Positions 12,101 to 22,085 of a stretch of DNA of 64,000 bases are shown piece by piece; the first letter of the stretch is position 1; every line of letters begins with the position of its first letter. Both the position numbers and the translations under genes were made by a program. The DNA lies in NCBI GenBank assembly GCA_016169945.1, contig JADLSH010000355.1, positions 1,607,501-1,671,500 on the forward strand. Reading direction: 5' to 3'. The stretch comes from Trachythela sp. YZ-2020 (taxonomy: Eukaryota; Cnidaria; Anthozoa; Malacalcyonacea; Clavulariidae). A model generated the notes under the pieces. The model was given only the letters and a program-made list of their open reading frames with translations. It had not been told where the DNA came from and ran no database searches.

Positions 12101-15100
12101 ACTGGACCTCTAGGAAGAACAGTTTAGAACTGATAAAGCTAACCAGTATAAATAAAGTTAGTTTAGTTTAGGTTTCCTCCTGTAGCAACACTGAATCAAT
12201 AAGAGGCGACTCTTACTGGGCCTCTATAGGGAGAACAGTTTAGAACTGATAGAGCTAACCAGTATAAATATACTTAGTTAAATTAGCTATAATATCAGCT
12301 CGTAATCCCAGCAAACATTTTAAACATATTTTCATTTTCAGATCAAGAAGACATCAGCATCGATACACAATACGTTAGAATAGCATTGACGGAATTTCCT
12401 GGCAAACTCGCAGTAGTATCTCGGTTAAAGAAAGAGACGTTTGTCACGGGTAACAAGGGTGATTTAATCAAATCCCATGTTATCCCGCAGTGTACTGTAA
12501 ATATCCCTGAAGGAGCTGTTAGTCCTGGTACAATGATAGATTTACAGGTCAGTGGATTTAGCATTATGACAGAAAATTTCTTCTTGATGTTGGGAATAGG
12601 CTGTTGATTGTACAATGGTTAGTGTGCATGTGTCGTTTATCTCTGTGTCCAGGATTCAATTCCTGCGATATGCTGCAGTGGTCCGATTCTAATTTCGCCT
12701 TCATCACATGCGAGAAGAGTGCTTGCAGTTTGACTCTATCAAACGTCGTAGGTTTCTCCTCTGATAACATTGGTTGAATAAGGGATAGCTCTTACTGGAC
12801 CTCTAGAGAGAACAATTTAGAATTGATAGAGTTATCCAGTGTAAAAAAGTTAGTTTAGTTTAGGTTTCCTCTTGTAGTAACACTGGATCAATAAGAGATG
12901 ACTCTCACTGGACCTCTAGGAAGAACAGTTTAGAACTGATAGAGCTATCCAGTATAAATAAAGTTAGTTTAGTTTAGGTTTCATCCTGTAGCAACACTGG
13001 ATCAATAAGAGATGACCCTTACTGGACCTCTAGGAAGAACAGTTTAGAACTGATAGATCTATCCAGTATAAGTGAAGTTAGCTTAGTTTAATAGTTTATT
13101 TTTATATCCCAGGTTCAACCAGTCGATGAACATTTCAACGATCAACAAGAAGGAGCAGCTGTTAGCACCATCATAAAACTCGGTCCGGGAGACGTCGCGT
13201 TTTCACGGCCTGTTACGATCTCGTTTCCGACGCCGACCTATACCCGACGACACGAGTACGAAGCGCCGCCGAACCAGCGTGTATTAACGTACCCCATTGG
13301 CGCACCCGCGTCGGACTGGAATGATATTACATCATCTACTCCCTTGAAAGTTGTGAACGGTTGTGCGACCTTCACGACAGAGGAACCTGGCAGGTGCGTT
13401 CAAAAGAATAAACCTTTACAGGACCTCTAGGGATCTAGGGAAAGCGGTTTAGTTGAAATTAGGTTACTCCTGAATTAGTACTCGTTGCTATATTAGTATG
13501 CGATGACCCTTACTGGATCTCTGGGCAAAGCTGTTTAGACCTTATAGAGCTATCCAGCATAAATATAGTTAGTTCAGTAAACTTTAGTTTAGGTCGCCAT
13601 TTGTAATAACACTGGAGCAATTAAGGATGGCCCTTACTGGACCTCTGAGGAGAACAGTTGGGAACAGATAGAGCTATCCAGTATAAATAAGTTAGTTTAG
13701 TTTAGGTTTCCTCCTGTAGTAACACTAGATCAATAAGGGATGACCCTTACTGGACCTCTAGGGAGAACAGTTTAGAACTGATAGAGCTATATCCATTATA
13801 AATAAAGTTAGTTTAGTTTAGGTTTCCTCCTGTAGTAACACTAGATCAATAAGGGATGACCCTTACTGGACCTCTAGGGAGAACAGTTTAGAACTGATAG
13901 AGCTATCCAGTATAAATAAAGTTAGTTTAGTTTAGGTTTCCTCCTGTAGTAACACTGGATCAATAAGGGATGACTCTCACTGGATCTCTATATTATAGGG
14001 AGAACAGTTTAGAACTGATATAGCTATCCAGTATAAATAGAGTTAATTTACTTTAAGTTTCTTCCTGAAAAACAACACTGTAAAAGATTACCCTTACTGG
14101 ACTTTAAAGACAATAGTTTAGAAGTGATAGATCTATCCAGTATAAATGAAGTTAAGTTTAGGTGCTCTAATATGGATTTTAAAACTTTTAAATTCCATCT
14201 TTTCATGCAGGTACTGTCTGGTCGATACATTCAACGACTCAGACGTATCGAAAGACACAAGATTAATGTACAAGAAACTAAGTTCTGTCCCTTACATGGC
14301 CAAGTTTGTCGTATTTGCAAAACTATCAGCTGATGGAAGTTCTGCCAAGCTTCGAGTGTTCTGCATGACCGATGATAAAGTTGACAAAACTTTGGAAACA
14401 CAAACAGGTAGAAATCTCAAATTTTCACATCTGTGTAGACAACTTCAGCCCTGATCAGACGAGGATGAGAATGGATGAGAGTTGGCAAGCGAGAGTTTGC
14501 ATGAGAGTTTCATCAACTCTGATGCCCCGGTCAAACGAGAACAAAGAGCGTATGGAGAGTTGACTGGATATACCACGCCCTACCGGTCAACGATAAAAAC
14601 TCTCATCAAAAAGTTGATGAGAGTTATGGAGAGAGAATGAAATTGAAAACCCCCATGCACTCAGCAACCTCCAACCACATCCATCAACTCACTCACTTTG
14701 TTCTCGTTTGACCGGGGCTTATGTCTGTCAGGCGATCATTTGATCGGTCAGTCGTCCCTGGATCTTACGTGACGTCAGAAACGCCCCTCACGTAATGACC
14801 GCAGGCATGATACATAATATTCGTCTAACCACAATGATATTTTTAAAAACCTCTACAGGTTTCACCGAGGTCGCCTGCAGTAGGAACATCGAAATCTGTG
14901 AAGGGCAGACGGTGTTCTTCCACTGTAAGGGAAACTTGGCGAGTCATGTCGATGATGCTCTACAGCTTAATTTCTTCGCTTTCCGAGAAAACCGTTTGCC
15001 ATTCTTTGTTCACGTGGTTGATTCAAATGAGCCAATGAAAATGAAGCTTGTTGTAATTTTGAATCCCAGACGAGATCATCACGGAAAAGTACATGCCGCT

Positions 15101-18083
15101 TGTGCATTGGATATCAACTTATCCTCCGATGTAAGTTCAGTTTATTTTCTTATTTTTTACTACCTTTCACCAGCTATGATGATACTGGATATCTCTATCA
15201 GTTCTAAACTGTTTTTTTAGAGATCCAGTAAGGGTCATCTCTTATTGATCCAGTGTCACTACAGAAGGAAACCTAAACTAAACTAACTTTGTTTATACTG
15301 GATAGCTCTATCAGTTCTAAACTGTTCTTCCTAGAGGTCCAGTAAGGATCATCCCTTATTGATCCAGTGTTACTACAGAAGGAAACCTAAACTAAACTAA
15401 CTTTATTTATACTGGATAGCTCTATCAGTTCTAAACTATTCTCCCTAGAGGTCCAGTAAGTGTCAGCTTTTATTGATCCAGTGTTACTACAGGTGGAAAC
15501 CTAAGCTAACTATATTTATACCGGATAGCTCTATCAGTTCTAAACTGTTCTCCCTAGAGGTCCAGTAAGGGGCATCCCTTATTGATCCAGTGTTACTACA
15601 GAAGGAAACCTAAACTAAACTAACTTTATTTATACTGGATAGCTCTATCAGTTCTAAACTGTTCTTCCTAGAGGTCCAGCAAGGGTCATCTCTTATTAAT
15701 CCAGTGTTACTACAACAGGAAATCTTTACTAAACGAACATTATATTTACTGGATAGCTCTATCAGTTCTAAACTGTTCTTCCTAGAGGCCCAGTAAGGGC
15801 CATCCCTTATTGATCCAGTGTTACTACAGAAGGAAACCTAAACTAAACTAACTTTATTTATACTGGATAGCTCTATCAGTTCTAAACTGTTCTTCCTAGA
15901 GGTCCAGCAAGGGTCATCTCTTATTAATCCAGTGTTACTACAACAGGAAATCTTTACTAAACGAACATTATATTTACTGGATTGCTATATCAGTTCTAAA
16001 CTGCACTAGAAGGCACATATACTCACCACCGTGACACCGACACCCCATTACGCCTCAAAATGTAATCGTAATATATTTTTGTAATTTGCCTCACGCAGAA
16101 TATCGGGCGTGACACGGGCATGCAGGAAATCCCCGAAAAACTGGTACGACTTATCGCAAAAGATCTTGGTGATGACTGGATTGCGTTTGGACAGCAGGCT
16201 GGATTGGACGATCCAAAACTACAAGATATCCTAGACTTAAAGTAAGGATGGAAGTTTAGTTTACACGAAGTTTTCACTAAGCACTATCGTGCAGGAGATG
16301 GTGGTCAACCTGCAGTTATCAGAGTGAGAAAATAACGTTAATTCTTAAATATCTGCTAATACAAACTCAAAGTTGTACTCGCTTTGGCTCAACTGTTGTT
16401 ATAAAGATGTGCTGTGCCAAAGAGAGGATGATAACAAGTTTGTATTAGCAGATATTTAACGGAAAATCTCGTTAGTCGTTCTCGTAGCCATCGTCAAATC
16501 TAAACTTCTGTATTATAATCAGACAATTGCATGTTGCAGGAATGGAAAGACGTGAAAGACACGTGCACTAAGCACTGTATCACCAACACTAACATCAACA
16601 CGTTTCATTTCAAACCAATTTAGCAACCGTAGCACCGAAGCGTCGGCAACAGAAGTCATAAAAATCTGGAAAGACGAGCGAGGGCCTGAGGCGACTATGG
16701 AGAATCTAGAGACTCAGCTCCAGGCTATTGGTCGCGCGGATATCTTGAAAAACTTCAAACATTTGGCGTACTCGAGCTATGGGACGCGAGATCGGTTACT
16801 CGTCACCGAGATTCGAAGATCGGGCGATTCTGAACACACGAACGGCTTTGTTAACGGCGATGATAATATCTTAATTGACCCATCTTCTGAAATGTCCGTT
16901 CAGGTATGGTGTTAATATTTAGCCTTGCCTTCAACTTTATTTATATTTGAAAGGTTAATTACCAGAGTTGTAAATCGTTTGCAACCGTCCTCTGGGTAGG
17001 ATTTTGAGTTTTACCAACCTTCCTCAAAACAGCTGGAAATTTTCCAACATGTAGTCTTTTGTTTGGGTAGCCTTGCCAGTTGGCCATTGGCATTGCAGTA
17101 CTGCTAGTCTGACTGAGTGCTGACTGTTGCTACTGATACCAGCCTGACTAGTCTAGTACTACTTTCAACCTTCCTCAAAACAGCTGGAAATTTTCCAACA
17201 CGCAGGCTTTTGTTTGGGTAGCCTTGCCAGTTGGCCATTGGCATTGAAGTGCTGCTAGTCTCACCGAGTGCTGACTGTTGCTACTAATACTAGCCTGACT
17301 AGTCTAGTACTTGCTGCTTTGCAATGTTTTATTGAGTGTTTCACTTTCAACCTTCCTCAATGCCAGTAAACCTTCGTCACGAGTGATACCCGTGGTTGCA
17401 ATCATGTTAGCTACATGCTTAGTCACTAAGCACTATCGTGCAGCAGATGACGGTCAACCTGCAGTTATCAGAGTGAGAAAATAATGTTAATTCTCTTCAT
17501 TATATGAAGTAGCCTTGTATGGATTTATTTTAATTTTCTTTCTCCAATGTCAACATTTCTGAAGTTGACTCTGTCTATTAAAATCACTTGAACGTTAAAA
17601 TTGCTTGTCATCCGGGGCCGGTTCAAAAAAAAAGTTAACTTAAAACCCTGGGTAGGTTTAACTTTTTATGACATCGACATCGGTTATAATAATAAATATT
17701 TTTATTTTTCCTTTCAACTCATAACCTTGTTTTGTGTTTTAGAAGTTTTGAAATAATGAAACAAACACAAACAACAAGACCAACAGCACAAACAGATTAA
17801 CAGATTAAAATTTAACCAAGTGGCTTTTTTACAACCTTTTGAAGTTACCTAAATTTACAATTCCACGTTGACATTATTATTGTTATTATTGTTCCTATGG
17901 TTACAGGAGAAACGCTACTCGGGCTATCACGAAGAGCCGACGAAAGTTCCCGAAGAACGGCCGAACGAAAACTCGGAAGAAAAAGACGAAAATGTCATTC
18001 AAGGAATGTTTTCAGATAACGAGGAAATATTAAAGTTTTTCCAGGACGGTGTCACGGAAAATACTGAGACAGAAATAGATTAA
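3648..18083 (+). CDS. Ankyrin (ANK1/2/3-type), 3' part of gene, 18 exons
   Basis: Membrane-skeleton adaptor: the repeats bind membrane proteins, and the first ZU5 domain binds beta-spectrin in known ankyrins. Exons: 3648-3746, 4162-4260, 4660-4758, 7397-7495, 8182-8280, 8708-8905, 9037-9171, 9809-9908, 10306-10642, 10791-10916, 11455-11672, 12342-12547, 13113-13393, 14211-14407, 14859-15130, 16099-16241, 16624-16903, 17907-18083. All borders are AG/GT and all phases agree, giving 1054 residues to the TAA at 18081. Order: ankyrin repeats, acidic linker, ZU5, ZU5, UPA, death domain, short acidic tail. The 5' exons lie outside the window: canonical ankyrins have about 24 repeats and only about 8 are here. 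Introns are dominated by R1, R2 and MITEs. No clear polyA signal was found. The orthology call rests on near-verbatim conserved UPA and ZU5 motifs. Confidence 0.93.
3790..4062. mobile_element. R3 MITE (GAGAGTT family)
   Basis: A non-coding element built from repeated GAGAGTT/AACTCTC words and the motif GGTCAAACGAG/CTCGTTTGACC, with the two ends in inverted orientation. It lies in the ankyrin intron between repeat exons 1 and 2. Other copies are at 14447, 23323, 29588, 33252 and 36845. Confidence 0.65.
4285..4590 (+). repeat. R2 80-bp tandem array, about 4 copies
   Basis: Four tandem units carry GGTCCAGTGTAGGTAGTATT, CTACAATAAGCTGYCGTGG and TTTGTGTCTGAACTACCTGA. The array fills the intron between ankyrin-repeat exons 2 and 3. 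The same family recurs at 10920 and, inverted, in DLG5 at 34620. Confidence 0.85.
5040..5350. repeat. R1 fragments and an R4 copy
   Basis: Degenerate R1 units (AACTGATAGAGCTATCCAGT near 5068, another near 5293) flank a diverged R4 element at about 5146-5252 (CCATTAACTGGCAGTACC ... GCATTGCAAGCTAATGAGTTAA). Confidence 0.55.
5700..6135. repeat. Three imperfect tandem copies of a ~145-bp unit
   Basis: The sequence GCAAAATAAAGTAGTTTTAG with ATGCATTTTTGCTCGATTTA occurs near 5874 and 6019, and a more diverged version (CATAAAGTAGTTTTTTACAT) near 5727. Each is followed by TAAGCTNAGC/CTTATGAAAATTAC. No ORF of note. The rest of 5350-6640 shows nothing I recognise. Confidence 0.5.
6645..6890. mobile_element. 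R9-like MITE (GGGGCCGGTTGTTCAAAA)
   Basis: Starts GGGGCCGGTTGTTCAAAAGC and GGTTAACGCTAACCCCGGGT. A partly complementary right side (CTAACCCAGGGTTAAGTTAA) lies near 6843. Non-coding. A second, better-delimited copy is at 17612-17850. Confidence 0.45.
6957..7202 (+). pseudogene. Small unrecognised ORF, possible retroelement tail
   Basis: An 80-codon frame (6960-7202) in an ankyrin intron. The peptide has [15 protein letters not shown], which resembles the LFKxKLKxFL tail at the end of many LINE ORF2 proteins, followed by Cys/His residues ([15 protein letters not shown]). No upstream reverse transcriptase is attached. I do not recognise it and do not regard it as an independent gene. Confidence 0.25.
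7225..7378 (-). mobile_element. R5 MITE, inverted copy
   Basis: Contains GGTTGACCATCATCTGCTGC and TAGTGCTTAGTGACA at its right end and TATTTGCCACCAAATACAAG to the left, matching the R5 family (full copy at 19775-19980) in reverse orientation. It lies in the intron just before ankyrin-repeat exon 4. Confidence 0.6.
7540..8150 (+). repeat. R1: tRNA-like head plus 114-bp tandem array
   Basis: The head (about 7545-7690) contains GATTCGATTTCTGCAAAATG, close to a pol III B box (GWTCRANNC), then CACCTCAGTCGCATGTGAGA. It is followed by about four units containing GATAGAGCTATCCAGTATAA, GTTAGTTTAGTTTAGGTTTC and CTCCTGTAGTAACACTGGAT. Unit spacing is 114 bp (GATAGAGCT at 7748, 7862 and 7976). The array fills an ankyrin intron. 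Confidence 0.8.
8285..8665. mobile_element. R8 fold-back element followed by R10 fragment
   Basis: At about 8325-8500 an element has inverted ends (CAATAAGCTTCGGGTCTTTA and a diverged mirror near 8475) around GACCTTCGCTCGAAACGTCG. At about 8575-8660 the R10 words (CAACTTGTCAACAAGCTACG) follow. Non-coding, ankyrin intron. Confidence 0.5.
9183..9778 (+). repeat. R1: tRNA-like head plus four-unit array
   Basis: The head (9183-9335, with GTTCAATTCTGCAATATGCA) is followed by four R1 units, two of them almost identical (ACTGATAGAGCTACCCAGTA at about 9405 and 9521). It fills the intron after the last ankyrin repeat. Confidence 0.8.
9809..10642 (+). CDS. Ankyrin gene: acidic/serine-rich linker exons
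   Basis: Two exons (9809-9908 and 10306-10642) encode about 145 residues between the repeats and the first ZU5 domain. The first is strongly acidic ([14 protein letters not shown], then EEEENDE). The second is rich in Ser, Asp and Phe ([17 protein letters not shown]) and looks disordered. The linker in vertebrate ankyrins is also variable and phosphorylated; whether this one is regulated is unknown. The second exon ends in phase 2 and joins directly to the ZU5 start ([14 protein letters not shown]). Confidence 0.8.
9955..10190. mobile_element. R8 fold-back element, best copy
   Basis: A palindromic element of about 170 bp. The left arm ACAATAAGCTTCGGGTCTTT plus CGGATCAATCT is mirrored by AGATTGATCCCAAAGACCCG plus AGCTTGTTGT on the right. 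A second inner inverted pair is GAACTTC...GAAGTTC around CCTTCGCTCGAAACGTCG. Non-coding, ankyrin intron. Confidence 0.65.
10791..13393 (+). CDS. Ankyrin gene: tandem ZU5 domains
   Basis: Exons 10791-10916, 11455-11672, 12342-12547 and 13113-13393. The first ZU5 begins [20 protein letters not shown] and continues [10 protein letters not shown], then [20 protein letters not shown] and [18 protein letters not shown]. This is the spectrin-binding module in known ankyrins. The second begins [17 protein letters not shown] and continues [15 protein letters not shown] and [14 protein letters not shown]. The DAR sequence (MVDARG) of the spectrin site is intact. Spectrin binding itself is family knowledge, not shown here. 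Confidence 0.92.
10918..11402 (+). repeat. R2 80-bp tandem array, about 6 copies
   Basis: Six units with GTAGTATTCTACAATAAGCT and TGTCTGAACTACCTGAAAAA fill the intron between the two exons of the first ZU5 domain. Some units differ as AAAATAATGTGGTGTACAGT versus CAAACGTGGTGGTCCAGTGT, showing higher-order alternation. Confidence 0.85.
11745..12275 (+). repeat. R1 tandem array, five units, no head
   Basis: Five consecutive units in the intron between the two ZU5 domains. The monomer reads GAACAGTTTAGAACTGATAG, CTATCCAGTATAAATAAAGT, TAGGTTTCCTCCTGTAGTAA, CACTGGATCAATAAGAGATG. No tRNA-like head is present here, unlike the neighbouring arrays. Confidence 0.85.
12610..13108 (+). repeat. R1: tRNA-like head plus three-unit array
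   Basis: Head at about 12613-12760 with AGGATTCAATTCCTGCGATA, the most B-box-like version in the window. Three R1 units follow, up to the splice acceptor at 13111-13112. Confidence 0.8.
13405..14160 (+). repeat. R1 tandem array, about six units
   Basis: Six R1 units of varying divergence fill the intron before the UPA domain. The central units (about 13670-13980) are nearly identical to each other, suggesting recent local amplification or conversion. Confidence 0.85.
14211..15130 (+). CDS. Ankyrin gene: UPA domain exons
   Basis: Exons 14211-14407 and 14859-15130 encode the UPA domain (named for UNC5, PIDD and ankyrin). Hallmarks are [29 protein letters not shown], the Cys-rich [14 protein letters not shown] and [13 protein letters not shown]. 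The middle two are nearly invariant across animal ankyrins and fix the gene identity. In the known structure UPA packs against ZU5 as a ZU5-ZU5-UPA supramodule. An R3 MITE fills much of the intron between the two exons. Confidence 0.93.
14440..14732. mobile_element. R3 MITE copy
   Basis: Begins GATCAGACGAGGATGAGAAT and ends TTTGTTCTCGTTTGACCGGGGCTT-like sequence, with internal GAGAGTT words and CATCAACTC mirror words. It lies within the intron splitting the UPA domain. Confidence 0.65.
15190..16015 (-). repeat. R1 tandem array, inverted orientation
   Basis: About seven R1 units, here reading TACTGGATAGCTCTATCAGT and TCTAAACTGTTCTTCCTAGA, that is, opposite to all R1 arrays upstream. Two stretches (about 15630-15750 and 15870-15990) are near-identical duplicates of two units, sharing CAGGAAATCTTTACTAAACG. 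Confidence 0.85.
16099..18083 (+). CDS. Ankyrin gene: death domain and C-terminal tail
   Basis: Exons 16099-16241 and 16624-16903 split a six-helix death domain ([20 protein letters not shown], then [40 protein letters not shown]). Exon 17907-18083 adds a 58-residue acidic tail ([15 protein letters not shown]...[12 protein letters not shown]) and the stop. Ankyrin death domains are not known to act in the classical apoptotic pathways. The tail has no recognised domain and much larger vertebrate-type C-terminal regulatory sequence is absent. Confidence 0.88.
17015..17345 (+). repeat. Two tandem copies of a ~150-bp unit
   Basis: The unit with CCTTCCTCAAAACAGCTGGA, TTTTGTTTGGGTAGCCTTGC and CCAGTTGGCCATTGGCATTG occurs at about 17020-17165 and 17166-17330, with a partial third start at about 17345. 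It lies in the last ankyrin intron. Origin unknown. Confidence 0.75.
17420..17850. mobile_element. R5 MITE fragment followed by R9 MITE
   Basis: R5 at about 17420-17600 (CACTAAGCACTATCGTGCAG at the left, CAACATTTCTGAAGTTGAC at the right). R9 at about 17612-17850, starting GGGGCCGGTTCAAAAAAAAA and ending with the rough mirror GGCTTTTTTACAACCTTTTG. Another R5 fragment lies at 16280-16345. Confidence 0.55.
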
Positions 18084-18589
18084 CCAACCCCCCTAGCTAG
18101 GTAGTTAGATATATGCATTTACAGTATCTCATATATGGTAAACCGGGGGGGGGATCGCCGTGATGTAAGGTGTTTGAAGAAGCGATCTTTTTCTCTCTAA
18201 GGGAGTGGGGTCTAAGTTGTTGACTTAATTTATTCCATTTATCACACTGATCTATAAAGTGGACTGGATCGTTACTAAATACATTTTAAAAAGTACTAAA
18301 TACATTTTCCCGCGTATATTACGTCTCTTAGTAATAGCGGATTTCTATTGTCGGTTCCGCTATCCAGTTAACATTTCAGGTCATTGCTCCCTGCATAACA
18401 GCTGAACGGTCCAGTGTTATTTTGGAGACCAGCTGTTAAGAAGACAAAAGTTTAACTCTTCAATCTTTACGGTTTATTTTTGTGAAGGATTTTTTAATTT
18501 ATTCAACCCGATGTAGTTAAAGCAACTCTTGTGAAATATTATAATTCGTATGTTATATGTTATATGCTACCATATTATATTTTTTTGCT

Positions 18590-19090
18590 AAACTAACTCT
18601 ATTTATACTGGGTAGCTGTATCAGTTCTAAACTGTTCTTCCTAGAGGTCCAGGCAGTAACCATAATCCCTTTTTAGTCAAGTGTTACTACAGGGGAAAAC
18701 CTAAGCTAAACTAACTTAATCTTTACTGGATAGCTCTCTCTTAACTTTTCTCCATAGAGATCCAATGAGGATGATGCCTTATTGATCCAGTGTTACAAGA
18801 AGAATCGTAGGCTAAACTAACCTTATTTATATTCGATAGCTTTTTCAGTTCTTCCTATAGAGATCCAGTGAGTGCCATACCTTATTGGTTCAGTGTTGGA
18901 GGAAACGTAAACTAACTTTACTTATACAGGATAGCTCTATCAGTTCTGAACTGTTCTCCCTAGAGATCCAGTAAGAGTCATCCCTTATTGATCCAGTGTT
19001 ACTACAGGAGGAAACCTAAACTAAACTAACTTTATTTATACTAGATAACTTTATCAGTTCGAAACTGTTCTACCTAGAGTCTATAGAGAT
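18590..19090 (-). repeat. R1 array downstream of ankyrin
   Basis: About four degenerate inverted R1 units between the ankyrin stop codon and the next gene. The last one (about 18935-19040) is the most regular. The stretch 18084-18590 probably contains the ankyrin 3' UTR; no AATAAA was found in it. Confidence 0.75.
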
Positions 19091-19774
19091 CCAGCAATTA
19101 CTTTCCCTTAAATGTAAACCAGCTCTTAAAATAGGCCATGATTTAACCAGTCTTTGTTTCAAGCGAAGGTCACAGCTAATTTCCCTTGCTTCAGGGTTAG
19201 CGGAGGTAAACACTTAAACTACCAGCTTAAACAATGGTTCACCTCTGTCGGCCTCCCCTTACAAAAAACATGAACTTGTGCCAAGATGTTCAATTGCCCT
19301 AAAAATTGTTTTGTTTTGTAGAAAACATCGCGTTTATTTAGGCCAAAGCTTTCTAAACGTAAGCTGGGATCTTCATCAGTACAAAGCTTAGGCAAAAAAT
19401 AGCGTTTCCTACAAATTAAACAATTATTTTTATTGCCATGCAAACGTACAGAGACCTTATTGCCCTAGAAATATTAACACTTTGAGTGCCGCCTACATGC
19501 TGTTGGATGACTAGTTTCCGTTTAGACGCTCTTCAAACTTTCAAGCCGTTTTCAAATGTTGTATTGCTGAACAGCGCTCATGGTATCCTGAAGGCTGAAG
19601 CGACAATCGTGAAGCAAATTGAGAATATCTGTTATAGTAATGGTGGGCAAAAGATGGAGAAATTTATGAAATATTTTGCGAAAATTGACGTGGAATTGAC
19701 TCGAAGGTCAGTGTTAGATTAAACTTGATAATATATATTATAATGTTAAAGCTGGATTACACTGAGAAATATAT

Positions 19775-19980
19775 ATACTGCATTGCAGCAGATGGTGGTC
19801 AACCTGCAGTTATCAAGTGAGAAAATAATGTTAATTCTTTTCAGTATATACTGTAGTCTTGTATTCGGAGGCGAATAAATAGAATTGAGAGATGTAGTTA
19901 AACTTGCTTGTTCCTATACGTGTCAACATTTCTGAAGTTGACCACCATCTGCTGCCCTGTATAAAAGCTTACTAAAAACC
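19775..19980 (+). mobile_element. R5 MITE, complete copy
   Basis: Termini GCAGCAGATGGTGGTCAACC (near 19787) and GTTGACCACCATCTGCTGCC (near 19936) are inverted repeats of about 18 bp. The middle is AT-rich and non-coding (TAATGTTAATTCTTTTCAGT). It serves as the reference for fragments elsewhere in the window. Confidence 0.75.
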
Positions 19981-20189
19981 AGTGAAACACCAACAATGAA
20001 CTCTGTAATTTGCAAAAGCCTGCAAACGCTAGGCAATATAAAGCCAAGTTATATGTATGCTATAGAATATAGATCTTGTTATAGTTTGGCTCTGCATGCC
20101 CTTTGAACAAGGAAGTGTAAAAAAATTGTTTGGGTTTCCTTGCAAACTAGAAGTTGAGATTTTAGGATTGTACTAGGTTACTCTTCAGA

Positions 20190-20510
20190 AATGTGTAATA
20201 TTGTGTGTGTTGTATGCGCGTGTTGTACGCATGTTGTTATGTGTTATACTATGCACGTGAAACACATGCTTGTTTATGCATGTTGTATGTGTGTGTCATA
20301 TGTGGTTATTGCATGCATGTAGCCTATACATGTATGCATGTAACATGCATGTATATATTGTGTTGTATGCGCATGTGTGTTTGTTTTATACCCTTTGTAT
20401 GTTGTGTGTGTTGTATGTGTGTATTGTATGTGTTTGTTTAGGCGGCGTGTTTATGCACGTGTGGCGTGTTGTATGTGGTATTGTATGCGTGCTATACATA
20501 TGTGAACAGT
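20190..20510 (+). repeat. TGTATG/TGTGT low-complexity block
   Basis: A purine-pyrimidine alternating stretch built from TGTTGTATGTGTG and GCATGTA words. Open frames here are composition artefacts. Confidence 0.8.
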
Positions 20511-21793
20511 GGTTTGCCGCGGATCGAAAGTTTTGCCAAATATACAATTGACAAACGTGGCGCGTTTTCCACAAAACAAAATGATTTAAATCTACTATGT
20601 TGTTATGCTAAAATCTTGGATGCGTTGTCCCAGTGTAGATATAACGATAAACGATATACTTGAATATACTTGAAGGATTGAACGACCTGAAAATATAACT
20701 AGAATTTCGACTACTAGGCGTGTGTCCAGACTAACTTCCAGACGAAGGGCCTTCGCTCGAAACGTCGAGTCGAGTTTGATCCTACAAATCCTCAAATATA
20801 TGGGGCGCTCACATGCATTTATATTGGGGCGCACGAAAACGTACAATGCAAATGCATCCATGCAAATTTCATCTGTAAATGTGTTACCGTAATTTGTAAA
20901 GTAGAGTCAGTTGGTATATTTGCATTTGTATACAATTGGCAATAAATCAAAATTTCACCAACCACAAGTTAGTCGAATTAGCATGCAAAGCTTATTAAGT
21001 ACTTTAATAGTACGTCAAGGATGAACTGCAGGTGTCCTGCGATATTAGCTTTTGCAATCGCATGTCTGGATAAATCGTCACGAAATTTAGGTAACAGATA
21101 AATAATAAGCGGGCGAACATGTTTATCGACAATTTATAATGAAGATATAAGCTGTTTTAGCTTAGGAAATCGAAGAAAAGGTCAATAAATGTTAATCAAG
21201 TCGAAATTTACAAAATCCGATTTACAGAGTCGTTATCATTGATTAAACGTTTATTTCTCATGAATTTTGTCTATTAGGTATTGTAATAATGGTTGATAAT
21301 TGTACCGTTTATTTTGAATGTATAAATATATTGAAAATATGATTGTTGCTTGCAGAGATTTGCTTATCGGATTTAAGTATATTATTATAAGCTTTCAACA
21401 ATAGACACGCTTCCAAGAAACTGGATTAAATTACCGGAAAAGCGTAAAGTGTTGCAAAATAATCACGCAAAAGGTTAAAGTTAAGGTGACATAGTTTATA
21501 CTAGAGGCTGTGGTCCGCCTGGACAAATTTGGGTAAAGAAAAAATAGTTTGTCTGATAATCTGTCGATCTTTGTATAAACGCGACATGATTTACTGACCT
21601 CGCGCTACGGCCTCGGTCGTCAGACATCCCTCGGCTTAATTAACATAATCAACGAGTTAGCCTGCGAACGGGCATGCCTTAGAAACCAAAATATATATAT
21701 ACATAATGGCGAATAGAACACAAAAATTATTATATAAAAAACCTGTATTTTGCTCGATAAAAATCCACAAAATGGTTTAACAAGCGATCGAAG

Positions 21794-22085
21794 ATGGAAG
21801 AAGATTACAAACGCATTTTAGACCGCCATCGGGACAAATTTCGCCAAGCTGTAAACATCGAAAGACTGAGTTCGTCTTTGCTAATCAGCCATATTCTAAG
21901 CGAGGCGGATTGGCAAATTATTGAAGCAGAAATCGGTAGCCAACGAGTAGATCGCCTCTTAGATTTACTCAAGACTAAAGGCTATGATAAGTTTAAACGA
22001 TTTTGTGTGATTCTGGAGACTACATATCCTTATATGTTGAATTGTATGTTTTTGGGAATGGATCCCCCAAAAGATTTGTATTCAG
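21794..22085 (+). CDS. DLG5: DLG5 exon 1: CARD domain
   Basis: The 97-residue first exon is an all-helical death-fold domain: MEEDYKRILDRHRDKFRQAV, LISHILSEADWQIIEAE, RVDRLLDLLKTKGYDKFKRF, and ETTYPYMLNCMFL. The pattern (I/L)SHILSEADWQ...RLLDLLKTKGYDKF is a CARD signature. A CARD-like N-terminus is known for DLG5, so its presence here implies an old architecture. The donor is at 22086 (TTCAG|GTAGAC). Confidence 0.85.

Larger units (their letters stand above)
19100..21793. other. Ankyrin-DLG5 intergenic region, no gene seen
   Basis: No recognisable coding sequence. It contains a full R5 copy (19775-19980), a TG/TATG-rich low-complexity block (about 20190-20510), an R8 core at about 20730-20790 (CAGACGAAGGGCCTTCGCTC), and AT-rich sequence without landmarks. 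A 78-codon frame at 19486-19722 has no family resemblance I can name. The promoter of DLG5 should lie near its 3' end, but I see no diagnostic TATA element. Confidence 0.6.

Noticed and set aside
19486..19722. 78-codon frame in the intergenic region as a possible small gene
   Set aside because: No recognisable domain, no promoter or splice support, and it borders R5 repeat sequence.
20205..20574. Cys/Val/Tyr-rich open frames that look like short secreted peptides
   Set aside because: They lie in a TGTATG low-complexity block and reflect its composition.
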